Shown here piece after piece: positions 7,519 through 16,263 of a DNA stretch of 64,000 nt. The position numbers were made by a program, and so were the translations under genes. The notes under the pieces are model-generated. The model was given only the letters and a program-made list of their open reading frames with translations. It was not told the origin of the DNA and ran no database searches. This DNA comes from Lachnospiraceae bacterium M18-1 (GTDB taxonomy: Bacteria > Bacillota > Clostridia > Lachnospirales > Lachnospiraceae), in contig KE159611.1 of assembly GCA_000403295.2 (NCBI GenBank), positions 497,849 through 561,848 of the forward strand. The letters are read 5' to 3'. Each line of letters begins with the position of its first letter. Position 1 is the stretch's first letter.

Positions 7519-8568
7519 TTACTTCCCATCCACCAAAACCCTGACAACAAAAACACTCCCTTCCCCAGCCCTGCTTTTCACAGACACCTCCCCTTTATGC
7601 AGTTCTAAAATCCTCTTTACAAGCGGCAGACCAAGCCCATTTCCCTCCATATTGTGGGACGTATCTCCCTGATAAAACTTATCAAAAATATATTTCTGTA
7701 TCGTTTCATCCATACCCGCCCCCTGATCCTTCACCGTGAAAACCGCATGTCCATTTTCCAAATGCAGAGCAACAGCAATACAGCCCTTTTCCGGGGAAAA
7801 CTTGACCGCATTGTCCAGCAGGTTCATCCAGACCTGCTTTAAGAGCGGTTCATTTGCCCGGATCATGACCTCTTCCATATCAATATCAAAATCAATCTGC
7901 TTTTTTGACCATTTGCTTTCCAGAAGCAGGATGGCTTCCCGGATCTGTTCGCTCAAGGAAAAGTCGGTCTTGTCCGTCAGAAGGGTCAGGCTTTCCACCT
8001 TGGAAAGGTTTAACACGGTTGCGGACAGTTCGGAGAGACGCCGGGATTCCTCAATGATAATGTCCAGATATTCCCGGCTTTGGCAGGCATCCAGCTTCTG
8101 GCTCTTCAGCAGCTTGGCAAAGCCCAGGATAGAGACGATGGGCGTCTTGAACTCATGAGAAAAATTGTTGATAAAGTCAGAACGGAACATCTCGATTCCG
8201 GCAAGTTCTTCTGTCATCTGGTTGAAACATTCGGAAAGCTTCTGAAATTCTTTCGGATGCTCCAGATGGATTTTTACATCATAGTTCCCCGCGGATACCT
8301 CGTGTATCGCGTCGATCAGCGTATGAAGCGGACGCAGGGGAAAATGGCTTATAAAAAAGGAAATGGTCGTGCCGATGACGATACTGATGATACCGCTCTG
8401 GAACAGAAACGGCTTCAAAGGTGCGCCTGGTTCTGCGCTGATCCAGCCGTGTCTTATGGCGAAAATAATGATCGCATTGCTGGCAGACATGGTCAGAACC
8501 AGCAAGATGAAAACAAAACCTGTAGTTAACAACGTCATTTTGACGCGGACGCCTGCCTGCTCTTTCAT
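7519..8568 (-). CDS. Sensor histidine kinase (HAMP, HisKA, HATPase)
   Basis: 349 residues. Two membrane segments (about 12-32 and 55-75) flank a short external loop, followed by a HAMP-like linker. Then come the H-box SHEFKTP (phospho-acceptor His near residue 140), N-box NLLDNAVKFS, G1 DQGAGMD, F-box and G2 GNGLGLPLV. It is the membrane partner of the OmpR-type regulator immediately upstream. The small extracytoplasmic loop suggests sensing in or at the membrane, as for many envelope-stress kinases. The signal is not identifiable. Its start lies in a threefold repeated junction with the regulator gene; only the last ATG (8568) is in frame. Confidence 0.92.
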   Translation of the reverse strand: MKEQAGVRVKMTLLTTGFVFILLVLTMSASNAIIIFAIRHGWISAEPGAPLKPFLFQSGIISIVIGTTISFFISHFPLRPLHTLIDAIHEVSAGNYDVKIHLEHPKEFQKLSECFNQMTEELAGIEMFRSDFINNFSHEFKTPIVSILGFAKLLKSQKLDACQSREYLDIIIEESRRLSELSATVLNLSKVESLTLLTDKTDFSLSEQIREAILLLESKWSKKQIDFDIDMEEVMIRANEPLLKQVWMNLLDNAVKFSPEKGCIAVALHLENGHAVFTVKDQGAGMDETIQKYIFDKFYQGDTSHNMEGNGLGLPLVKRILELHKGEVSVKSRAGEGSVFVVRVLVDGK

Positions 8569-8627
8569 ATCAGCTCCTCCTCTGCCTGTTCTTTCATACC
8601 AGCGTCTCCTCTACCCTGCTCTTTCAT
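8565..8627 (-). repeat. Triplicated regulator/kinase junction (ribosome site plus ATG)
   Basis: On the minus strand the segment (ribosome site)-(g/a)TATGAAAGA(A/G)CAGG occurs three times, with ATGs at 8627, 8597 and 8568. The first ATG overlaps the regulator TGA. It opens a 20-codon frame (MKEQGRGDAGMKEQAEEELI) that also contains the second ATG and ends in a TGA overlapping the kinase ATG. Unit spacing is 30 and 29 bases, so only the last copy leads into the kinase. Confidence 0.8.
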
Positions 8628-9307
8628 ACCAGATCCTCCTCTACCTGCGCCTTATAGCCCAGCCCCCGTATGGTGACAATGGAAAAATCCCTGCAGTCTT
8701 CAAAACGTTTCCTGAGACGGTTGATGTGGACGCTGACTGTCGCGTCCGTGGAATCGGAGGCCGGCCCCCAGATATCCTCCATAAGCTGCATGCGGGTAAA
8801 GATTTTGTTCGGATAGGACAGCAGCTTGTACAAAAGCTGAAATTCTTTCTGGGGGAGGAGCTGACTGCCCTCGCTGTTTTTTACAGTCATGGAATCATAG
8901 TCCAGTACGGTTGAGCCGATCGTGAGCCTGCGGTCGGAAATAATCTTCGCCCTTCTGAGCAAAGCCTTGATCCTAAGAAGCATGACCGCTTCGTTTACAG
9001 GCTTGGTCATATAATCGTCCGTCCCCGACAGAAATCCCTCCTTGATATCCTCCGGAAGCTGTTTTGCGGAGAGCATCAGGATCGGGATATCGCTGCCGCA
9101 GTCCCGCAGAAGCTTTGCAAAGGCATAGCCATCCATGCCCGGCATCATGATGTCCAGCACGATCAGGTCGATCTTTTCATTTTCCATAATCTCCAGCGCT
9201 TTCTGGGCGCAGTACGCACAGGAAACAGAGTATCCGGCCTCGGTTAAAACAGCGGCCAGATAACGGCGTATATTCTTATCATCATCTACAATTAAAATCT
9301 GAAGCAT
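8624..9307 (-). CDS. OmpR-family response regulator
   Basis: 227 residues. The receiver domain (1-115) has the acidic pocket VDDD (8-10), phospho-acceptor D52 in LDIMMPGMDG and K102 in TKP. The C-terminal winged helix (about 130-222) includes ELLYKLL- and VHINRLRKR-type segments. It acts on DNA as the output of the kinase that follows. The kinase start is coupled through a repeated ATGA junction. The 190 bases upstream are AT-rich and contain GTTTAAA-type repeats that could bind this regulator, but I cannot assign an operator. Confidence 0.93.
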   Translation of the reverse strand: MLQILIVDDDKNIRRYLAAVLTEAGYSVSCAYCAQKALEIMENEKIDLIVLDIMMPGMDGYAFAKLLRDCGSDIPILMLSAKQLPEDIKEGFLSGTDDYMTKPVNEAVMLLRIKALLRRAKIISDRRLTIGSTVLDYDSMTVKNSEGSQLLPQKEFQLLYKLLSYPNKIFTRMQLMEDIWGPASDSTDATVSVHINRLRKRFEDCRDFSIVTIRGLGYKAQVEEDLV

Positions 9308-9499
9308 GGGAAGTCCTCCATATCATTTTGAACATTGATCATCACGGATCTATTTGCGAAAATTGTAACACAGAAAGTTAAACAGAATCTAAAGAAAATG
9401 AGGATTTCACATATTTTTCATATTTAGAAGCAGAGAGTTTAAATTGAGTTTAACAAGCCCTCTTAGAATAAATACAAACAGGAAAAAGGAGAATTTCAT

Positions 9500-9691
9500 A
9501 TGGAAAATAATCAGATAGAACCCCTTTCGCTGGATATCAGGAAGACAAAGTTTACATTATTAAAGGATCAGCAATGCTCTCTGAATATGCAGATCCGCCT
9601 GGCCATGCAGCTTCATGATCTGCGGGCGCAGGCAGATCTGGAAAAGGAATTAAAAGAAGTTACGGATCAGATCAGCCATATGGTCTGGTAA
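9500..9691 (+). CDS. Small protein of unknown function (63 aa)
   Basis: 63 residues, MENNQIEPLSLDIRKTKFTL and onward, with AAAAAGGAG placed well before the ATG. It is largely helical and highly charged, with a likely coiled coil between residues 20 and 58 and no membrane segment. It is divergent from the two-component pair, sharing a 190-base upstream region. I do not recognise a family. The good ribosome site and composition support it being real. Confidence 0.55.
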   Translation: MENNQIEPLSLDIRKTKFTLLKDQQCSLNMQIRLAMQLHDLRAQADLEKELKEVTDQISHMVW

Positions 9692-9740
9692 TATCTAATG
9701 ACTTTAAATAGTAACAATATCACGGTCTGTCGGAAAAGGA

Positions 9741-9770
9741 TTGACAGGGAAAGAACCCCAGTGCTATTCT
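9741..9770 (+). promoter_or_regulatory. Candidate promoter for the AAA-like ATPase gene
   Basis: TTGACA at 9741-9746, an 18-base spacer, and TATTCT at 9765-9770 preceded by the extended TGC. The start codon follows about 65 bases later. Confidence 0.45.
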
Positions 9771-9837
9771 TTTTAATAGAACCGATATTGCTTCCAGGTT
9801 TTTGACCTGACAGGCTGGGAGAGGGAGGTGATTTGCC

Positions 9838-10974
9838 GTGGGCATGTATTTGAATCCGGGGAACAGCGGATTTACCAGAATCAGAAATGACATCTATGTG
9901 GATAAGAGCGGATTGATCAGCCTGATCAATGAAACGATAGAGACGCCGAGATTCCTGACCTGTGTCAGCAGACCGCGCCGGTTTGGAAAATCCTTTGCGG
10001 CTAAGATGTTATGTGCGTATTATGATAAGACCTGCGATTCCTCGGTGCTGTTTGACGACCTTGCCATTGCGCAGGACGAGAAGTTCAACAAAACATACAG
10101 GCAGCATCTGAATCAATACGACGTCATTTATCTGGATATGACAAATGTCCTGGGAAAGGCGGACTCGGACAGCATTGTGCCGTTCATCCAGAACAGTGTG
10201 ACGGAGGAACTTCTGGAAGCGTATCCTGATTTAAAAGTAGGAAATGTCTTCGATGAAACACTGCTCCATACGGCGGAACTGACAGGCAATAAACTCATTA
10301 TGATTATTGATGAATGGGATGCGCCGATCAGGGAGACGCCGAAGAGCCAGAAGCCGTATCTGGATTTCCTGCGTACATTATTTAAGAGCAGCGGCACAAC
10401 GGACCAGATCTTCGCGGCGGCTTACATGACAGGAATCCTCCCGATAAAAAAAGACGGCTCGCAGTCAGCAATTTCAGATTTTAAAGAATTTACAGTGATC
10501 AAACCCAGAAAATTCGGCGGTTATGTGGGATTCACAGAGACAGAGGTGAAAAAACTCTGTGAGGAATACCATTGTGATTTTGAGAAGATGAAGAGGTGGT
10601 ATGACGGATACTGGTTCCGGGATACCGGTTCGGTATATAATCCCAATTCTGTGATGGAGGCCATCCGCAATGATGATTTCGATTCCTACTGGACACAGAC
10701 CTCAGCGGCCGGGAGTTTGATGGGATATATCAGTATGGATTTTGATGGTCTCTCTAAAACCGTAGCGGAACTGATCGGCGGCGGAGAAGTCAAGGCAGAT
10801 CCAAGGGGATTTTCAAATGATCTGGTGACAATTCGAAACCGGGATGACGTGCTGACGATCCTGACCCACCTTGGGTATCTCGCCTACGATGAAAGGACAG
10901 GGAAGGTTCGTATTCCAAATGAAGAGATTCATATGGAATTTACAAGAATCGTTCGTGAAGTAAAAAGGGATTGA
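9838..10974 (+). CDS. AAA-ATPase-like protein, apparently lacking the C-terminal nuclease domain
   Basis: 378 residues from GTG 9838 (GGGAGGTG seven bases upstream; an ATG two codons later has poorer spacing). The N-terminus has the family features YVDKSGLI, a Walker A-like SRPRRFGKS near residue 45 and Walker B LIMIIDEWD near residue 155. RWYDGY and YNPNSV segments follow. This is the AAA-ATPase-like family usually about 520 residues long with a C-terminal PD-(D/E)XK-like domain. Here the frame stops right after the ATPase/linker part (FTRIVREVKRD), so about 140 residues are missing. It may be a truncated copy. The role of the family is unknown. Confidence 0.8.
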   Translation: MGMYLNPGNSGFTRIRNDIYVDKSGLISLINETIETPRFLTCVSRPRRFGKSFAAKMLCAYYDKTCDSSVLFDDLAIAQDEKFNKTYRQHLNQYDVIYLDMTNVLGKADSDSIVPFIQNSVTEELLEAYPDLKVGNVFDETLLHTAELTGNKLIMIIDEWDAPIRETPKSQKPYLDFLRTLFKSSGTTDQIFAAAYMTGILPIKKDGSQSAISDFKEFTVIKPRKFGGYVGFTETEVKKLCEEYHCDFEKMKRWYDGYWFRDTGSVYNPNSVMEAIRNDDFDSYWTQTSAAGSLMGYISMDFDGLSKTVAELIGGGEVKADPRGFSNDLVTIRNRDDVLTILTHLGYLAYDERTGKVRIPNEEIHMEFTRIVREVKRD

Positions 10975-11046
10975 AACATACCTGCATCATCGAAAAATAT
11001 CAGATGAAAACAGATCATGAATGAAAAGTAAACTGAGGAAACAAAA

Positions 11047-12024
11047 ATGGCAAGTATCAGAGAAGTAGCGCAGGAAGCAGGCGTAGGGGTCGGGACGGTA
11101 TCAAGGGCATTGAACGGTTCGGGGTACGTTTCACCGGAGACAAGGAAGAAGATTGAGAAGGCGGCAAAGAAGCTGAATTATACGCCTAATGAACTGGCAA
11201 GGAACCTGTATCATAATAAAACGGGGATCGTCGGCGTGATCGTGCCTGATTTGGAGCATCCGTTTTTCTCTTCTCTTGTCAAGCATATAGAGATGGAGTT
11301 ATATGAACAGGGATATAAGACGATGATCTGTAATACCGTGGGTATCAGCAGGCGGGAGCAGGAATATCTGGATATGCTTGAGCGAAATATCGTGGACGGG
11401 ATCATCACGGCATCCCACGGCCTTGAGGTAGAAGAATACCAGAAGCAGACGAAACCGATCGTATCCATTGACCGTGACCTGGGATCCCGAATCCCGTTGA
11501 TCGGCTGTGATCATGCGAAAGGCGGGAAGCTGGCGGCGGAGCTCATGCTTGAGGCCCGCCGGAGAAAGGTGTTTCTTGTCTCAGGAATATCCCCCAACGT
11601 TATGGCAAATGACAGGTACAGGACATTCAGACAGATATTAGAAGAGAACGGGGTTGTTGCCGTGCTTCAGGAAGAGATGGGGTGGAATATATTCAGCTGG
11701 GAAGCGCATTATAAGATGGCGGAGGAGATTTTTCGGCTTCATCCGGATGTTGACGGGATCTTCGGCTCAGACCTGGCCGCGCTTGCCTGTCTGAATGTGG
11801 CGCAGAGAAAAGGGATTCGGGTGCCGAAAGACCTCTCCATCATAGGTTTTGACGCCATGGCGCCTTCCGGCATGGTGTATCCGCAGCTGACTGCTATTAG
11901 GCAAAATGTAGAATTATTGGCGGAGATTTCCGTGAATGCCCTTCTGGATATGGTGGAACAGAGGAAAAATGTACCGAGCCGGTTGATTTTAGATGTAGAG
12001 ATACAGCGGGGAGGAACGGTATAG
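11047..12024 (+). CDS. LacI-family repressor of the GH32 fructan/sucrose operon
   Basis: 325 residues. The N-terminal LacI helix-turn-helix (ASIREVAQEAGVGVGTVSRAL) and hinge helix (NELARNLYHNKTG) are followed by a periplasmic-binding-protein-like core from about residue 60. It is probably a dimeric repressor released by a sugar or sugar phosphate. It is followed by its own terminator and then by a promoter with two LacI-type operators before the GH32 gene, so control of that operon is strongly indicated. The inducer is not known; sucrose- or fructan-derived sugars are inferred from the operon content. Confidence 0.92.
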   Translation: MASIREVAQEAGVGVGTVSRALNGSGYVSPETRKKIEKAAKKLNYTPNELARNLYHNKTGIVGVIVPDLEHPFFSSLVKHIEMELYEQGYKTMICNTVGISRREQEYLDMLERNIVDGIITASHGLEVEEYQKQTKPIVSIDRDLGSRIPLIGCDHAKGGKLAAELMLEARRRKVFLVSGISPNVMANDRYRTFRQILEENGVVAVLQEEMGWNIFSWEAHYKMAEEIFRLHPDVDGIFGSDLAALACLNVAQRKGIRVPKDLSIIGFDAMAPSGMVYPQLTAIRQNVELLAEISVNALLDMVEQRKNVPSRLILDVEIQRGGTV

Positions 12025-12098
12025 AGGAAAATCTTTGGTAAAATTGCGAAAAAAATACGACGCAGATTTGTTAAAAATAGATAAGTAAAAAATAAGAT

Positions 12099-12143
12099 AA
12101 GAGGATTTTGTACAAAATGCACAAGACAAAATCCTCTTTTTTT
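12099..12143 (+). terminator. Intrinsic terminator of the LacI gene
   Basis: A perfect 13-bp stem AAGAGGATTTTGT (12099-12111) / ACAAAATCCTCTT (12126-12138) runs into a T-run. Confidence 0.88.
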
Positions 12144-12174
12144 GCTGCCATAAGAGAAAAAAAGAAATACAGGA

Positions 12175-12226
12175 TTGACAAAATATACAATCAATACTAC
12201 AATTACGTTTATGGAACGGGTTCCAC
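12175..12226 (+). promoter_or_regulatory. Promoter and first LacI operator of the GH32 operon
   Basis: TTGACA (12175-12180), 17-base spacer, TACAAT (12198-12203): a near-consensus sigma-A promoter. The palindrome ATGGAACGGGTTCCAC (12211-12226) lies over the expected transcription start, the classic position for LacI-family repression. Confidence 0.85.
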
Positions 12227-12288
12227 AAAATATAGAAAAACAAAGCAAGTATACAAAAAATAGAGCAAATATAAATGAGTATAGTGGT

Positions 12289-12304
12289 ATGGAATCGGTT
12301 TCAC
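12289..12304 (+). promoter_or_regulatory. Second LacI-type operator
   Basis: ATGGAATCGGTTTCAC is an imperfect copy of the operator at 12211-12226. It lies 78 bases further on and just before the GH32 ribosome site. Two sites on one promoter region would allow looping or a roadblock. Confidence 0.7.
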
Positions 12305-12323
12305 ATAAGTAAGGAGGAGACAG

Positions 12324-13979
12324 ATGAATACAGGAAAGTATACAAGGCTGGAGATATTTGCCAAGGCTTTACAGGCAGGAGGAAGCGTCCGTGTGATTTC
12401 CAATGACGGGGAATGTCAGGAGATCCCTGCGGGGCAGGCCTCTTATAAATGGATTCAGATCCCGGTGGAGAAGAATACGGAGTATGAGATCCTTTGTGAA
12501 GAATGTCAGGTCTCGATCTGCTATCTGAGCGGATGTGAGAATATCCTGGATGAAGGCGTCTGCTATCTGGAACAGGATGAGAACGGCAGATTTATAAGGA
12601 TGCGGGAGTCGGACTGGTACGATTCTCCGATCCGGGAGACATATCATTTTACACCCTGGAAGAACTGGATCAATGATCCCAATGGGCTGTGCTGGTTTCA
12701 GGGATATTACCACATGTTCTATCAGTTTAATCCCCATAGCCAGAAATGGTCCCATATGTACTGGGGACATGCGGCAAGCCGGGATCTGATCCACTGGACG
12801 CACCTTCCGGTTGCCTTAGAACCCCAGGAGGAGATACTGAGATACCCGGATGAGCTGGATGGAGGAGCCTTTTCCGGTTCTGCGGCAGTGATGGGGGATG
12901 AAGTGGTCTTCTATCTGACCCGGAGCAGGGAGCCGCGCGGGAAAGTCGAGCAGATCCTGCAGCAGCAGTGGAGGATGAAGAGCAGTGACATGCTGCATTT
13001 TACGAAAGAGGAGCTGGTCATCGGGGAGAGACCTGCAGGGGCATCCCCTGATTTCCGAGATCCCAAGGTGATGCGGGCGGACGGCAGATGGCAGATGGTA
13101 CTCGGCAGCGCCCTGGAGGGAAAGGCGGCGATCCTGAAATATGAATCAGAGGATATGGAGAGCTGGGAGTATGCAGGCCCGCTGCTGACCGAGGAGGAAG
13201 ACGGGATCCGCTGTGTAGAATGCCCGGATTTTATGGAGCTTGACGGGAAATATCTGGTGATCGGAGCTCTGATGCACCATCAGGACCCGTTCGGCAGATA
13301 CCAGATGAGCAGATATCATGTGGGAGATTTTAAAGAAGGGATATTTACAGAGGAGAGCAGAGGATGGTTCGACTTCTGCGGAAACTGTTACGCGATGCAG
13401 AGCTTCGAACATGATGGCAGAAGGATCAGTATCGGCTGGATCTCTGATTTTTACGGAGAGCATCAGGAGGAGGAAAACGGCGTCTGCGGAAGCATGACGA
13501 TCCCCAGAGAAATGCACATCCGAGATCACCGTCTGTATCTGACTCCGGTAAAAGAGATAGAGGTCCTGAAGATGGGAGCGCTGTACCAGGGGCATGGGGA
13601 GGAGATCAGCCTGAAAGACATTACCCCCAATACCTACAAGGCAGAGCTGGAATTTGACGGAGATTGTTCATTTTCCATCTGCCTGTCTGAAAACGACGGG
13701 GGCAGGATGCTTCTCATCTATGATGAGAAAGGGCTCCGGCTCAGGACCTATGGAGTGAAGAGCGAACATGTCACGTTTCCGGCAGATGTAGACCGGGTAG
13801 AGAAGCTGGAAATATTCGTAGACCGCCGTACTGCCGAGATCTATGTAAACGATGGGGAGGCGGCAGGAACCAAGTTGTTTTATGACACATCAGATGCCGG
13901 ATGTTTCATATTACATACAGATACACCTGAATGTATCAAGAGGGCAGAGGTTTTCTGCATGAGGTCAATCTGGGCTTAA
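12324..13979 (+). CDS. GH32 beta-fructosidase (sucrose/fructan hydrolase), cytoplasmic
   Basis: 551 residues, AAGGAGGAG before the ATG, no signal peptide. The first 105 residues are an N-terminal extension, then the five-bladed propeller begins. The catalytic triad of GH32 is visible: nucleophile D118 in NWINDPNG, transition-state D246 in FRDP, acid/base E299 in RCVECPDF. A C-terminal beta-sandwich follows. Such enzymes release fructose from sucrose, sucrose-6-phosphate or short fructans. First gene of an operon with a CUT1 binding protein and two permeases, so it likely acts on imported oligosaccharide rather than on a PTS product. Controlled by the LacI-type regulator upstream. Confidence 0.92.
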   Translation: MNTGKYTRLEIFAKALQAGGSVRVISNDGECQEIPAGQASYKWIQIPVEKNTEYEILCEECQVSICYLSGCENILDEGVCYLEQDENGRFIRMRESDWYDSPIRETYHFTPWKNWINDPNGLCWFQGYYHMFYQFNPHSQKWSHMYWGHAASRDLIHWTHLPVALEPQEEILRYPDELDGGAFSGSAAVMGDEVVFYLTRSREPRGKVEQILQQQWRMKSSDMLHFTKEELVIGERPAGASPDFRDPKVMRADGRWQMVLGSALEGKAAILKYESEDMESWEYAGPLLTEEEDGIRCVECPDFMELDGKYLVIGALMHHQDPFGRYQMSRYHVGDFKEGIFTEESRGWFDFCGNCYAMQSFEHDGRRISIGWISDFYGEHQEEENGVCGSMTIPREMHIRDHRLYLTPVKEIEVLKMGALYQGHGEEISLKDITPNTYKAELEFDGDCSFSICLSENDGGRMLLIYDEKGLRLRTYGVKSEHVTFPADVDRVEKLEIFVDRRTAEIYVNDGEAAGTKLFYDTSDAGCFILHTDTPECIKRAEVFCMRSIWA

Positions 13980-14044
13980 GGCCGGCCCGCAGACGAGCAG
14001 TGACCGGAAGCCAATCTGGGAAAGAGAAGAAAGGAGCGAGACAG

Positions 14045-15337
14045 ATGAGAAAAAGAGTTATTGCAGCCTTGCTTGCGGCCGTGATGGTATCAGGTGCTTT
14101 CACGGGATGCGGGAAGACAAAGGAGCGCGTAAACGAACAGGGGGAATCGGTGATCACCGTATGGAGCCCCAGCGACGAACCGGCGATTGAGGAATGGTGG
14201 ATCAGCAAGATCGAGGAATTTAACCAGGCCCATGAAGGCGAGATTGAGCTGCGCCGGGAGGCGATCGTGCGGGCGGATTCATACGCCTATGAGGATAAGG
14301 TCAACGCGGCGATCACATCCAACGACCTGCCGGATATCCTGTATGTGGACGGACCGAATGTATCGATCTACGCGGCAAATGAGGTGACTCTTCCGCTGGA
14401 TGATTTCTTCCCGGAGGAGGAGTGGGCTGATTTTTTTGATTCCTCCAAGCAGCAGAATACCTATGACGGGAAGATCTACGCAGTGGGGGCCACCGAGAGC
14501 TCCGTGGCGCTGTACTACAACAAGGATCTGCTGGATGCAGCCGGTATCAGCGTGCCGGAGAGCAGGGAAGACGCGTGGACCTGGTCCGAATATTATGACG
14601 CCGCGAAAAAACTGACAAAAGACGGTGTCGTGGGAACGAACATCATCATGGATAAGGGAGAAGGCCTTTCCTATGTACTGGAGCAGTTCTGGATCTCCAA
14701 CGGAACGGATTTTGTCAACGAGGACGGAAGCGCGGCGCAGGGGTATCTGAACAGCGCCGAGGGTGTAGAGGCGGCGAAGTTTTTGAACAGCCTGATACAG
14801 GACGGATATGCCAATATAGACCCGATCCAGAAGGAATTTCACAACGGTAAGGCAGCGACCATGCTGGGAGGTTCCTGGGAGGTGGCGACACTGGAGAAGG
14901 ATTATCCGGACCTGAACTGGGGAGTAACGTATTTTCCGGTGGCGGACGGAGACGGGATTCCCACATCCCCTACCGGCGACTGGGCGGCATCGGTCACGAA
15001 GAACGTACAGGATATGGATGCCGTAAAGGAAGTGATGCAATTCTTATTTTCGGAGGAAAATGTAACCACCTACGCACAGGCAATCTCCAAGCCGCCGACA
15101 AGGGTCTCAAGCTACGATGTGCTTGAGGAATATAATGAATATCCCCGTTCCATCTTCAAGGAACAGCTTATGGAAACCGGGCATCCAAGACCGAGGACCC
15201 CTTCCTACAGTGTGCTTACGGCGGAATTTGCGGAAGCAATGCTGAATATCTTTACCGGAGTAGATCCGCAGGAGGCGCTGGACACGGCGGCAGAGGCCAT
15301 GGACAAGGATTACAACAAATATTATGCAAATAATTGA
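14045..15337 (+). CDS. Extracellular sugar-binding lipoprotein (CUT1 ABC importer)
   Basis: 430 residues. Start chosen at ATG 14045 because it follows a GAAAGGAGCG site and begins a lipoprotein signal (MRKRVIAALLAAVMVSG) with the lipobox ending at FTGC; the frame is open upstream into the GH32 gene. The rest is a family 1 solute-binding protein (VITVWSPSDEP, ILYVDGPNV, GGSWEVA). It captures oligosaccharides at the cell surface for the permeases that follow. Given the GH32 enzyme in the operon, fructo-oligosaccharide or sucrose is the likely ligand (inference). Confidence 0.9.
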   Translation: MRKRVIAALLAAVMVSGAFTGCGKTKERVNEQGESVITVWSPSDEPAIEEWWISKIEEFNQAHEGEIELRREAIVRADSYAYEDKVNAAITSNDLPDILYVDGPNVSIYAANEVTLPLDDFFPEEEWADFFDSSKQQNTYDGKIYAVGATESSVALYYNKDLLDAAGISVPESREDAWTWSEYYDAAKKLTKDGVVGTNIIMDKGEGLSYVLEQFWISNGTDFVNEDGSAAQGYLNSAEGVEAAKFLNSLIQDGYANIDPIQKEFHNGKAATMLGGSWEVATLEKDYPDLNWGVTYFPVADGDGIPTSPTGDWAASVTKNVQDMDAVKEVMQFLFSEENVTTYAQAISKPPTRVSSYDVLEEYNEYPRSIFKEQLMETGHPRPRTPSYSVLTAEFAEAMLNIFTGVDPQEALDTAAEAMDKDYNKYYANN

Positions 15338-15358
15338 CGAAGAAAAGGAGGATTGGCT

Positions 15359-16243
15359 ATGCAAAAGACAGTCAATAAGGCCAGTGAGAGAAAAGCGGCT
15401 TACATATTTATCCTTCCGGCAGTTGTCCTGCTGGCGGCGTTTTTGATCTATCCGTCTTTACAGACGGTTCGATACGCGTTCACAGATTATAACATTATGC
15501 GTCCGGACCGGATCGTTTTCTGCGGATTCAACAACTTTGCAGAGCTGTTTCGGGACAAGGATTTCTGGATTGCGGTGAAAAATACACTCTATTTTACGAT
15601 TTTGGTTGTTCCTTTTCAGACGGTACTGGCGTTAGCGCTGGCACTCCTGATCTCTTCCCGGAGGAGGGGCGTGTCCATCTTCCGCGCGGCGTATTTCAGT
15701 CCGCAGGTGACCTCCATGGTAGTCGTTGCGATCCTCTGGACCGTGATGTACAATTCCAGCCCGGACAGCGGCCTTCTGAATGCGCTGCTGGTCAATCTGG
15801 GACTGGAGCCGTGCGGATTCCTGAACGATCCGAAGACGGCGATGAATTCGATCATATTCATGTCCGCATGGCAGGGAGCCGGATATCAGATGATGATCTT
15901 CCTTGCCGGGCTCCAGGGAATCTCCGCAGAGCAGTACGAGGCGGCTTCTATAGACGGAGCCGGAAAGATCGCGAGCTTTTTCTATGTCACGCTTCCGGGA
16001 CTGAAAAATGTGATCCAGTACGTCGTTATGATCACGGTCATCCAGGCAATGAAGCTGTTCACGCAGCCTTACGTTATGACCAAGGGCGGGCCGCAGAATT
16101 CTACCAGGACACTGGTATATTATATCTATGAGCAGGGCTTCCAGAAGCGGAACTTCGGATATGCATGCGCGGTGGCGGCTATGTTCTTTGTCATCGTGAT
16201 CAGCCTGTCACTTGGAATGAAGAAGATCATTAAAGCCGAATAG
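15359..16243 (+). CDS. Sugar ABC permease (MalF/UgpA type)
   Basis: 294 residues, six membrane segments. The cytoplasmic EAA loop reads YEAASIDGAGKIASFFYVTLP, which contacts the ATPase. ATG 15359 is chosen over the TTG at 15353 because AAGGAGG lies seven bases before it. It forms the membrane channel with the next permease. There is no ATPase gene in the operon, which is usual for CUT1 systems sharing an MsmK-type ATPase elsewhere. Confidence 0.92.
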   Translation: MQKTVNKASERKAAYIFILPAVVLLAAFLIYPSLQTVRYAFTDYNIMRPDRIVFCGFNNFAELFRDKDFWIAVKNTLYFTILVVPFQTVLALALALLISSRRRGVSIFRAAYFSPQVTSMVVVAILWTVMYNSSPDSGLLNALLVNLGLEPCGFLNDPKTAMNSIIFMSAWQGAGYQMMIFLAGLQGISAEQYEAASIDGAGKIASFFYVTLPGLKNVIQYVVMITVIQAMKLFTQPYVMTKGGPQNSTRTLVYYIYEQGFQKRNFGYACAVAAMFFVIVISLSLGMKKIIKAE

Positions 16244-16263
16244 GCCGGAGAGGAGTGAATACT

